From assembly GCA_029932755.1 (NCBI GenBank), contig JAOZPK010000118.1, forward strand, positions 1 to 6,166: a DNA stretch of 6,166 nt. The letters are read 5' to 3'. This document shows, piece by piece, positions 1 to 5,999 of the stretch. The notes beneath the pieces are model-generated. The model was given only the letters and a program-made list of their open reading frames with translations. It made no database searches and was not told the origin of the DNA. This DNA is from Candidatus Cloacimonadota bacterium (GTDB taxonomy: Bacteria; Cloacimonadota; Cloacimonadia; Cloacimonadales; TCS61). Both the position numbers and the translations under genes were made by a program. The stretch's first letter is position 1, and the number at the start of each line of letters is the position of its first letter.

Positions 1-215
1 TCGTCTTCAACTTCCACAACATAATCCGGAATATCATTTGCTGCAATATGTTCTAAAGCATTTGTAGTAACTTTACCTTGCAATACTCTTTTAACAGAAA
101 ATGGTAAATTACTAATTCTTTCCGCTTCCAGATTTGCCAAAAGCAAGAAAAGATAAGTCATATTATTGTCTTCCAGAAATTTTTCTACAATTCGTGAATC
201 ACCACTATTGTTCAT
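1..215 (-). CDS. rpoZ: Probable RNA polymerase omega subunit, divergent (partial, 3' end outside window)
   Basis: The frame opens with ATG at 215 and runs off the left edge after 71 full codons, so the C-terminus is missing. The protein begins MNNSGDSRIVEKFLEDNN. It continues with a hydrophobic helix, TYLFLLLANLEAERI (20-34), and a segment KVTTNALEHIAANDI (48-62), then turns acidic (VEVED). The second segment fits the omega pattern K-x-T-x-x-AL-x-EI-x-x-x-KI, and the first fits the omega helix that normally reads like LVLVAARRAR. Omega binds the beta-prime subunit and helps RNA polymerase assemble. The usual Arg-rich part of the first helix is not conserved here, so family membership rests partly on position directly behind gmk, as in many bacteria. 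The start lies immediately after the gmk stop codon and has a strong GGAGGA site inside the gmk end, so translation is probably coupled. It could instead be an unrelated small protein. Confidence 0.62.
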   Translation of the reverse strand, partial: MNNSGDSRIVEKFLEDNNMTYLFLLLANLEAERISNLPFSVKRVLQGKVTTNALEHIAANDIPDYVVEVED

Positions 216-827
216 TTATCCTCCATAATACTCTTCTATATTAATATATCTTTCAATTTTATTTTCTTCAGCTTTAATTATTGTTTCAATATCATTAACT
301 GCTTTATTAAGATCATCATTAATTACAAGATACTGAAAATCTCTAATTTCCTGAATTTCTTTTTCTGCAGACTCTAACCTAACTTGAATTACTTCCTTAG
401 AATCAGTTCCTCTTCTCTTTAACCTTTCCAGCCAAACTTCTCTGGATGGCGGAAGAATGAAAATCGTTATGTGATCAACATCTGATTTCATGATCTGCTT
501 TGCGCCCTGTACATCAATATCCATTATGATATTGTTTTTCTTTAGCACATTATTAATGTAACTTTTAGAAGTTCCATACCAATAGCCATGAACTATTGCC
601 GACTCAAGAAAATCACCTGATTTTTTCATCTCCAAAAACTTATCTTCTGAAATGAAATTATAATGAACTCCATCAACTTCGTTGTTGCGAGCTTTTCTTG
701 TTGTGAACGAAACAGAATATTTTATCTCACTATTATCTGCTAATATTTTTGTGAAGATAGCAGTTTTTCCACCACCGGATGGTGAGATGAGAATGATTAA
801 AAATTTACGTTTATTATCCTTGCTCAA
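216..827 (-). CDS. gmk: Guanylate kinase
   Basis: Guanylate kinase phosphorylates GMP (and dGMP) to GDP with ATP in the cytoplasm, an essential step of purine nucleotide synthesis. The 203 residues match the usual family length. The P-loop is SPSGGGKT near residues 16-23; its first position is Ser, as in many SSPSGAGK-type enzymes. The GMP-binding segment SVSFTTRKARNNEVDGVHY follows, then FLESAIVHGYWYGTS, the MDIDVQGAKQI strand with its catalytic-site Asp, and the LID segment FILPPSREVWLERLKRRGTD. The C-terminal VINDDLNKAV is also typical. The start is TTG at 827; no ATG or GTG exists between it and the in-frame TAA at 858-860. It lies 11 bases after the gcvH stop and has no convincing ribosome binding site, so it probably depends on coupling to gcvH. 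The next gene starts directly after its stop. Confidence 0.95.
   Translation of the reverse strand: MSKDNKRKFLIILISPSGGGKTAIFTKILADNSEIKYSVSFTTRKARNNEVDGVHYNFISEDKFLEMKKSGDFLESAIVHGYWYGTSKSYINNVLKKNNIIMDIDVQGAKQIMKSDVDHITIFILPPSREVWLERLKRRGTDSKEVIQVRLESAEKEIQEIRDFQYLVINDDLNKAVNDIETIIKAEENKIERYINIEEYYGG
219..224 (-). promoter_or_regulatory. Ribosome binding site of the rpoZ-like gene
   Basis: On the minus strand this reads GGAGGA, three bases before the ATG at 215. It overlaps the last two sense codons of gmk (Gly-Gly) and is followed by the gmk TAA and then the ATG. The C-terminal YYGG of guanylate kinase is therefore partly dictated by this site. The arrangement implies that ribosomes finishing gmk can restart directly on the next gene. 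Confidence 0.8.
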
Positions 828-838
828 AATTGTGTACT

Positions 839-1216
839 TTAGTCTTCTATTAATTGTTTATAATTTCCTGCACTTAGCAGATCTTCAAGTTCATTTTTAT
901 TACTAATCTTAACCTTCATGATCCATCCATCTCCAAAGGCATCACTATTTATGGTTTCCGGTGTGTCTTCTAAATCTTCGTTAATTGCAATAACTTCTCC
1001 GCTGATCGGAGAGAGAATATCTTCAACAGCTTTCACAGCTTCAATAGAACCAAAACCATCTCCCTTTTCCAAGTTATCTCCAACTTCAGGAAGTTCCACA
1101 TAAACAATATCACCAAGTTCGTGTTGAGCATAATCTGTAATACCTATCACAGCTTCATCACCAATAACTTCTACCCACTCATGGGTTTCGGTATAGAGCA
1201 AATTATCTTTAACCAT
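839..1216 (-). CDS. gcvH: Glycine cleavage system H protein (lipoyl carrier)
   Basis: H protein carries the aminomethyl group and electrons between the P, T and L proteins of the glycine cleavage system on a swinging lipoyl arm. The ATG at 1216 gives 125 residues, the normal size. A longer reading from TTG at 1228 is unlikely because those bases form the GGAGG ribosome binding site. Recognisable parts are YTETHEWVEV near the start, IGITDYAQHELGDIVYVELPEVG, and the lipoylation segment SIEAVKAVEDILSPISGEV, where the Lys after AV (K62) is the modified residue. NEDLEDTPETINSDAFGDGWIMKVK closes the beta-barrel core. No other glycine cleavage gene lies in the window. It heads a tight operon with gmk and the rpoZ-like gene. 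In some bacteria H-protein homologues serve mainly in lipoate relay, and the sequence alone cannot exclude this. Confidence 0.95.
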   Translation of the reverse strand: MVKDNLLYTETHEWVEVIGDEAVIGITDYAQHELGDIVYVELPEVGDNLEKGDGFGSIEAVKAVEDILSPISGEVIAINEDLEDTPETINSDAFGDGWIMKVKISNKNELEDLLSAGNYKQLIED

Positions 1217-1221
1217 TATTT

Positions 1222-1226
1222 CCTCC
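1222..1226 (-). promoter_or_regulatory. Ribosome binding site that fixes the gcvH start
   Basis: The minus strand reads GGAGG here, followed by AAATA and then ATG at 1216. This near-ideal spacing sets the start of gcvH at 1216, not at the TTG at 1228, which overlaps the site itself. Confidence 0.85.
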
Positions 1227-1246
1227 AATATTTTTTTGCGTTATGC

Positions 1247-1275
1247 ATTCAAACAGCGTTATTGTGTCAAGTCAA
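1247..1275 (-). promoter_or_regulatory. Candidate promoter of the gcvH-gmk-rpoZ operon
   Basis: On the minus strand TTGACT (1275-1270) is followed after 17 bases by TTGAAT (1252-1247), matching the sigma-70 -35 and -10 boxes at 5 of 6 and 4 of 6 positions. A second overlapping -35, TTGACA, sits at 1270-1265. Transcription would start near 1240, about 25 bases before the gcvH ATG. An alternative -10, TATAAT at 1291-1286, has only a weak -35 (TTAATT). The change from signalling genes to housekeeping genes makes a promoter in this gap likely; which box is used is a guess. Confidence 0.4.
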
Positions 1276-1319
1276 GTTTTGTAATATTATAATGTGTAAT
1301 CAATTAATAATTAATAATA

Positions 1320-2678
1320 TTATACTGAAAAAGAGAATTCTCTATTTTTAAAAAGATCCAAACAAGCCTCAGCCACTTCTACATCGTATAGTATACCCTT
1401 CTTAGAAACTATTTCATTCAAAGCATATTCTAATCCTAAAGATGGTCTGTACGGTCGATGAGAAGCTATTGCTTCCACAACATCAGCTACCGAAATAATT
1501 CGGGCTTCAATTAAGATTTTATTACCCTTAAGTCCATTTGGATAACCACTACCATTTATTCTTTCTTGATGCTGCAAAACAATTTCTGCTACCGGCCATG
1601 GAAAATTGATAGTCGAGAGGATCTCAAAGCCAGCCTGAGGATGTGTTTTGATAAGGTCAAATTCTGCACTTGTTAATTTACCTGGTTTACTCAAGATTTC
1701 CGCAGGAACATATATTTTCCCAATATCGTGTACCATTGCTGCAATTCTTAATCCATCAGCTTTAGTTTTTTCTAACCCCATTTTTACTGCAATCGCATTT
1801 GCCAAAAGCGAAACTCTCCGCTGGTGACCAGCAGTATAAGGGTCTCTTTTTTCAACTGCTGAGATAAGGCCATTCACAGTTTCTTCCATTAATTCCTGCA
1901 AACGATAAAAGCTATCCTTTAATGCAGTTATATCAACGGATACACCCAAAAGGACATCCGGAATATCGGGTGAATCCAGTGGAACTTTTGTAGTTTGGAA
2001 CCAGATTTTCTTCCCATTTTCTAAAGAAAATGATTCTTCTGGTATTAATACTTTTTTCTTACCATTTATAACATTTAAATCATCTTTTACAATACTCTCT
2101 AAATCTACGGTTTTGATCTTTGAATTTGCTATTAATTCCCTATCTGTTTTCCCTATCATTTTTTTTGGTTTTGTATTATATAATTCTGCAAAAGAATCAT
2201 TAACTATTAAATATTTTCCATCCTTATCTTTAACAAAAATATTATTAGGGACGGTATCAATAACCTTCAATAGAAAATCCCTGTTTTTTCTGAGTCTTTT
2301 TTCCATTTTAGATTTATAAAATGCCATCTCTATTGTTGCACGCAATTCTCTATCTTCAAACGGTTTAATTAAGTAACCAAAAGGTGATGATTCTGCGGCT
2401 TGCTCTAAGATCTTTTCATCAGAATAGGCAGTTAGGAAAACAATAGGTATCCCAAATTCCTGATAGACCTGTTTTGCTGCTTCAATCCCGTTAATATTGC
2501 CTTCCATCATGATATCCATCAGTATCAAGTCTGGTTTTAGTTCTTCAGCTTTTCTAATTGCTATTTCACCGTTGGCAACGATCTCGGGAATTTCATAATT
2601 AAATTTTAATAAAGTACTCTTAATATCCTCAGCAATAATCTTTTCATCTTCAACTATGAGTATTTTTCTTTTTCTCAT
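1320..2678 (-). CDS. Response regulator with PAS and HD-GYP domains, probable cyclic di-GMP phosphodiesterase
   Basis: This cytoplasmic regulator has 452 residues. The receiver (about 4-125) keeps the acidic pair E10/D11, the phosphorylated Asp D55 in LILMDIM, T83 and K105. A PAS domain follows (about 132-251), with NNIFVKDKDGKYLIVNDSF and ending VSVDIT. The HD-GYP domain (about 262-445) shows H285, HDIGK (317-321) with the HD pair, KPGKLT, THP (345-347), GSGYPNGLKG with GYP at 378-380, and D399 in SVADVVEA. HD-GYP enzymes hydrolyse cyclic di-GMP to pGpG or GMP at a two- or three-metal site. The usual HHE before GYP is HQE here (370-372), which may affect metal binding. The start is ATG at 2678, five bases behind the upstream gene's stop, with an AGG nearby. 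It is the second gene of the operon with the GGDEF regulator, whose receiver it resembles. Activity is inferred from motifs only. Confidence 0.9.
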   Translation of the reverse strand: MRKRKILIVEDEKIIAEDIKSTLLKFNYEIPEIVANGEIAIRKAEELKPDLILMDIMMEGNINGIEAAKQVYQEFGIPIVFLTAYSDEKILEQAAESSPFGYLIKPFEDRELRATIEMAFYKSKMEKRLRKNRDFLLKVIDTVPNNIFVKDKDGKYLIVNDSFAELYNTKPKKMIGKTDRELIANSKIKTVDLESIVKDDLNVINGKKKVLIPEESFSLENGKKIWFQTTKVPLDSPDIPDVLLGVSVDITALKDSFYRLQELMEETVNGLISAVEKRDPYTAGHQRRVSLLANAIAVKMGLEKTKADGLRIAAMVHDIGKIYVPAEILSKPGKLTSAEFDLIKTHPQAGFEILSTINFPWPVAEIVLQHQERINGSGYPNGLKGNKILIEARIISVADVVEAIASHRPYRPSLGLEYALNEIVSKKGILYDVEVAEACLDLFKNREFSFSV

Positions 2679-2683
2679 GAAGA

Positions 2684-4024
2684 TTACCTGCTTTTTGCAT
2701 AATTACGTTTATCGATGTACATTTTGTTATCAGCTTCTTTTATGATCTCTTCAGTACTTTTATTCAATTCAATGTTCCAAAAAGCACTGCCAATGGCAAA
2801 ATTTACCGGAAATGGAAGTTTACTTTTTTTATTGGAGTCAACGATCTTTTTTTTCAACCTGTTCTCAACAATTTTAACTTCTTTTCCGGTTTGCGGAAGC
2901 ATTACTAAGAATTCATCTCCTCCACTGCGGATAACATTATCAGTTTCACGTGCCTGAGATACAAGCAGATCAGCTACAAATTTTAATGCTTTATCTCCCA
3001 TGTTATGACCATGTTCATCATTTATTTTCTTAAGATTGTTTATATCTATTACAATAAATCCAATATCATTTTTGTATCTTTTCGCAAGTTTTACTTCATA
3101 TTTTATTGCTTGATTATAATAGAGCCTGTTATATACATTTGTAAGCGGATCAATAACTGCTTTCTTTTTAAGAAGGTTCTCATAATCAATTCTTTTTAAC
3201 GCTTCATTTGTGTGTTTGAAAAGAATATAGAGCATTTCTGCTAATTCATCATTGAAAGCCTCTTCACTACTTGAAACTGCAAAAAAGATATCTTCGTCGC
3301 CAATTTTACAACCTACAACCGAACCAACATCCTCCCAGTTTGGTTCAATAGCTGCAAGCTCTAATTGCTTTGAACAGATGTATATACCATTTGAGCTATA
3401 TACTTTCCCGGCAATACCTTCTGCAATATTATATTTTGCTTTGAATATTGTTAGAGGTTCTTCAGTTTGTAAAACCAACTGGTTCTTTTTTCTTTTGTAA
3501 AAAACAAAATCGGAAATACTAAAGATATTTTTCAATGCATTTTCTGTCTCTTTGAAAATGCTTTTCCTACTTTCGCAAGCTGCCATGTCACTAGCAACGC
3601 TATGAAGTTTCTCAATTTTATATTTTGCCTCTTTAAGCGCTTTATCTAGTTGTGATTTATGAAGGGCCATCTCTATAGTATAGTACAATTCCTTATCTTC
3701 AAATGGTTTCGTAATATAACCATAAGGTGCAGTCAACTTGGCTTTATTGATTCTCCTAGGGTTGGAATAAGCTGTAACATATATCACCGGAATGTTGTAT
3801 ACTTGCTGTATTGTATCGGTGATATCGATACCATCAAGTTTACCCTCCAGCATTATATCAACCAGAACTAGATCCGGTTTGGTTATTTCTATCTTTTGAA
3901 TTGCAGCTTCTCCAGTTTTAGCAATATCAACGATATTATATCCAAATTTCTCTAAAGTTACTTTTACACCATTAGCAATTATGAGTTCATCTTCAACTAT
4001 CAAAATATTTATCCGCTTCTTCAT
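2684..4024 (-). CDS. Response regulator with GAF-like and GGDEF domains, probable diguanylate cyclase
   Basis: This 446-residue regulator begins with a receiver (about 4-125) that keeps E11/D12, the phosphorylated Asp D56 in LVLVDIM, T84 and K106. The middle (about 140-280), containing AEGIAGKVYSSNGIYICSK, looks like a diverged GAF sensor domain, though this call is weaker. The GGDEF domain (about 285-440) has DPLTNVYNR (292-300), the metal-site D327 in VIDINNLKKIND, and an intact GGDEF at 368-372. RETD (359-362), five residues before GGDEF, is a complete inhibitory I-site, so product feedback is likely. Such enzymes join two GTP into cyclic di-GMP as dimers. The ATG at 4024 has a GGAG site seven bases upstream (4035-4032). 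It is the first gene of a two-gene operon with the HD-GYP regulator. No cognate histidine kinase lies nearby, and no convincing promoter is visible upstream. Confidence 0.9.
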   Translation of the reverse strand: MKKRINILIVEDELIIANGVKVTLEKFGYNIVDIAKTGEAAIQKIEITKPDLVLVDIMLEGKLDGIDITDTIQQVYNIPVIYVTAYSNPRRINKAKLTAPYGYITKPFEDKELYYTIEMALHKSQLDKALKEAKYKIEKLHSVASDMAACESRKSIFKETENALKNIFSISDFVFYKRKKNQLVLQTEEPLTIFKAKYNIAEGIAGKVYSSNGIYICSKQLELAAIEPNWEDVGSVVGCKIGDEDIFFAVSSSEEAFNDELAEMLYILFKHTNEALKRIDYENLLKKKAVIDPLTNVYNRLYYNQAIKYEVKLAKRYKNDIGFIVIDINNLKKINDEHGHNMGDKALKFVADLLVSQARETDNVIRSGGDEFLVMLPQTGKEVKIVENRLKKKIVDSNKKSKLPFPVNFAIGSAFWNIELNKSTEEIIKEADNKMYIDKRNYAKSR

Positions 4025-4174
4025 TATTTAACTCCAAACGCAATGATAGTAATTTTGCTTCACAAATATTACATAACCAATATTTATAATTTTAACATAT
4101 TATTGCAAGTTATTTTTATTCTACTGGAAAATTATTAGAGTGTTTGAATTTTTGATAATTTTATTAAGAATGAA
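4025..4174. other. AT-rich gap upstream of the response-regulator operon
   Basis: No gene is visible in either direction. Apart from the GGAG ribosome binding site at 4032-4035 it is very AT-rich. It should hold the promoter of the two-regulator operon. The best pieces are TTGCAA and TATAAA on the minus strand around 4085-4115, but their spacing (14 bases) is poor, so I do not call a promoter. Confidence 0.5.
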
Positions 4175-4198
4175 AAAATGACATAGATTTGTCATTTT
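4175..4198 (-). terminator. Hairpin with T-run at the end of the sorting-tail relic
   Basis: AAAATGACA (4175-4183) and TGTCATTTT (4190-4198) form a perfect 9-bp stem with a 6-base loop. On the minus strand the stem runs into TTTTTT, the form of an intrinsic terminator, although only two pairs are G-C, so it would be weak. It overlaps the stop codon of the relic (4192-4194), as if the relic had kept its original gene end. It lies away from any intact gene end. Confidence 0.45.
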
Positions 4199-4323
4199 AG
4201 CAACAAACATTTCTTCACAGCTTCAGTATTACCATTTACATTAAGCTTATAGAGATAAACACCAGATGAAACCTGCTTGTCCATCTCATCTTTTCCATCC
4301 TAAACAGCTGATGTAATGTCATT
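4192..4323 (-). pseudogene. Relic of a FlgD-like/type A secretion sorting tail
   Basis: Reading the minus strand from 4323 gives NDITSAV, a TAG stop (4300-4302), then DGKDEMDKQVSSGVYLYKL and NVNGNTEAVKKCLLLK, ending in TGA at 4192-4194. This aligns closely with the last 37 residues of the neighbouring secreted protein (IVWNGTDENNYSVSSGIYFYKL...KKMILLK), and the DNA is also similar around the SSG-Y-x-YKL segment. The in-frame TAG stands exactly where the family has its conserved Trp, one base change from TGG. Upstream of Asn there is a TAA, and I find no trace of the rest of a cargo protein or of the NPFNP part. It is best read as the 3' end of a deleted paralogue that once carried a sorting signal. 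A 30-codon frame from an internal ATG is unlikely to be a functioning gene. Confidence 0.75.
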
Positions 4324-4371
4324 TTATTGTTTAGTAAAATGTGATAAACATTTTAAACTAAGGCAATGCAT

Positions 4372-4407
4372 AAAAAAACCCGACCAGAGAAATGCTCAAG
4401 CCGGGTT
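4372..4407 (-). terminator. Intrinsic terminator of the secreted-protein gene
   Basis: On the minus strand AACCCG (4407-4402) pairs with CGGGTT (4382-4377). An inner C-G pair lies beyond one mismatch, a small GAG/CTC pairing sits in the loop, and seven T follow (4378-4372). It begins seven bases after the stop codon of the 4414-5910 gene and should end its transcript before the relic and the regulator operon. Confidence 0.85.
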
Positions 4408-4413
4408 CATAAG

Positions 4414-5910
4414 TTATTTCAAAAGGATCATTTTTTTTGTAGAAGTATAATTACCATTTCTCAATTTGTAGAAATAAATTCCAGATGAAACCGAGTAATT
4501 GTTTTCATCGGTGCCATTCCAAACTATAGAATGTTGATCATCAGATATTGAGAATTGTCGGATTTCCTGTCCTTTTAGATTGTAAATTACCAATTCTGTG
4601 TTCTTTGTGTAATCTGCGATTGAGAAAGAGATTGTTGTTGTTGGATTAAATGGATTTGGGTAATTTTTTAATTCATGATACGCAATTGATATTTGGTTAT
4701 CCTCAGCTGAAACCTGGATGTCTCCATCCAGCATATAAACATCATAACCTGTTTCACCTTCTTGCTCAACGAAAAAAAATAATTCACTGTTAGAATTTTT
4801 TATAATTTCGAAGGGTGTAATACTTGTATCTTGAAAATGAACAATATTGCCATTTATCCTATCTCTAATCTCAAGTTGATTACTTCGGAAATACATTACA
4901 AAATGATTTTCACCATTTACTGGAACACAAGTTGATGATCTGATATAATAGTTATTAATATTGGAATCATTACTATACCATAATAACTCAGAAAAATTAG
5001 AATTATAACATCTGTAATGATTTATCGTCCCATCATCAGAGTCTAATGTTCTATAATACAAGGTTAAACCATAATCAATATAATTATCATCATTAAGTGT
5101 TAATAAACAATAATTTACTGGATAGTCTTCATATAGTGCGGGATAAGACCATTCAGCATTACCTTGTACGGATAAAACCGGTTGTATCGTACTATACAAG
5201 TCATTAGATAGTAGACCTAAATTATATTCCATAGTAGTGCAAGGCCATGCACCAACAGTGGATATACTATTCATTCCTATTGAGATAATGGTCTCATATT
5301 CAGGATAGTACAAATATTTTAAACCATAATCATTAATTAGTTCGACAAAATCTAGTTGATTATTCATTAAACTTATTTTACTAGTAAACGTATCTTCAAA
5401 TTCAACAGAACCAAGATTACTTAATCTACTTCCAATATAGAATAATGAATCAGCATTGGTATTTGATATAATGATATTACTAAATTCATTAACTCGATAA
5501 TAATTATAGAAATTATATTCTAATGAATCAAGAATAGAAAATGAATCAAAATCATAAAGCTCATATTTAATAGTATTCCCTGCATTATAAGTAAAGAGCA
5601 TTTTTGTCTCATTATCTTGATCAAATATTAAAAAACTATTACTAACAGTGTCATAAGAATCAATTTGTAATGTATATGATTGTAATGTGTCTCCCTCAAG
5701 AGAATAACAAACAATTCTACAATATTCATATCCGCTATAACTAGCAATTAACTCATCAATCCCATCATCATTGTAATCATAAAATTGTAAATGAGCTATT
5801 TCATCATTAGAAGCAATTTTTTGAAAACCAAAAACATGTTCAAAATTAACTTCTGAAAATAGTGAGACTGCAAGAAAAAATATATAAAACAATAAAAATA
5901 GTTTTTTCAT
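4414..5910 (-). CDS. Secreted protein of unknown function with C-terminal FlgD-like/type A sorting tail
   Basis: I do not recognise the main body of this 498-residue protein. The N-terminus MKKLFLLFYIFFLAVSLFS is a clear Sec signal peptide, with possible cleavage after AVS (residue 16) or S19. Residues 45-53 (DYNDDGIDE) form a calcium-loop-like D-x-N-x-D-G-x-D-E motif, as in FG-GAP/VCBS-type propeller repeats. A weaker echo is LTLNDDNYIDYGLTLY further on. The rest is rich in Asn, Ser, Tyr and Asp and looks like beta strands. The tail (about 414-498) runs NYPNPFNPTTTISFSI, LVIYNLKGQEI, IVWNGTDE, SSGIYFYKL and KKMILLK. Such tails direct cargo through the type IX secretion system or are found on surface proteins of related phyla. 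The ATG at 5910 has an AAGGAAG site five bases upstream. An own terminator follows the gene. It may be a surface or extracellular structural protein. Confidence 0.85.
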   Translation of the reverse strand: MKKLFLLFYIFFLAVSLFSEVNFEHVFGFQKIASNDEIAHLQFYDYNDDGIDELIASYSGYEYCRIVCYSLEGDTLQSYTLQIDSYDTVSNSFLIFDQDNETKMLFTYNAGNTIKYELYDFDSFSILDSLEYNFYNYYRVNEFSNIIISNTNADSLFYIGSRLSNLGSVEFEDTFTSKISLMNNQLDFVELINDYGLKYLYYPEYETIISIGMNSISTVGAWPCTTMEYNLGLLSNDLYSTIQPVLSVQGNAEWSYPALYEDYPVNYCLLTLNDDNYIDYGLTLYYRTLDSDDGTINHYRCYNSNFSELLWYSNDSNINNYYIRSSTCVPVNGENHFVMYFRSNQLEIRDRINGNIVHFQDTSITPFEIIKNSNSELFFFVEQEGETGYDVYMLDGDIQVSAEDNQISIAYHELKNYPNPFNPTTTISFSIADYTKNTELVIYNLKGQEIRQFSISDDQHSIVWNGTDENNYSVSSGIYFYKLRNGNYTSTKKMILLK

Positions 5911-5915
5911 ATTTA

Positions 5916-5922
5916 CTTCCTT
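5916..5922 (-). promoter_or_regulatory. Ribosome binding site of the secreted-protein gene
   Basis: The minus strand reads AAGGAAG, five bases before the ATG at 5910. It supports that start and therefore the signal peptide. Confidence 0.7.
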
Positions 5923-5945
5923 AGCTTTTGCTTTATTAAGTAGTT

Positions 5946-5999
5946 CACTCCACCACCATCACTCTCAGAATCCTTTTCCCGGGAGACGCTCTCAGAGCT
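5946..5999. other. GC-rich block between the small frame and the secreted-protein gene
   Basis: About 57% of these bases are G or C, against roughly a third in the window as a whole. The block holds CCCGGG (5978-5983), two direct copies of CTCTCAGA (5962-5969 and 5989-5996) 27 bases apart, and a short GAGA-CGC-TCTC hairpin (5983-5993). It lies in the leader of the secreted-protein gene. It may be a structured leader, a remnant of transferred DNA or a small genomic repeat; the sequence does not decide. Confidence 0.45.

Noticed and set aside
1282..1322. Inverted repeat TAATATTAT / ATAATATTA between the HD-GYP gene and gcvH, as a terminator
   Set aside because: The stem is made only of A-T pairs with a long loop and no following T-run, in very AT-rich DNA where such repeats arise easily.
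1121..1351. Plus-strand open frame of 76 codons over the gcvH upstream gap
   Set aside because: It overlaps the start of gcvH and the end of the HD-GYP gene, has Cys- and Phe-rich composition typical of antisense reading, and no ribosome site.
3252..3500. Plus-strand open frame of 82 codons inside the GGDEF regulator
   Set aside because: It is antisense to a well-supported coding region with clear receiver and GGDEF motifs and shows no domain of its own.
4085..4115. TTGCAA and TATAAA as the promoter of the regulator operon
   Set aside because: The spacing is only 14 bases, and several other AT-rich hexamers fit as well, so no single choice can be supported.
4195..4281. Short intact frame from the internal ATG of the relic as a real 30-residue protein
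   Set aside because: It has no ribosome site, begins in the middle of a known domain, and lacks a signal peptide that a sorting tail would need to act.
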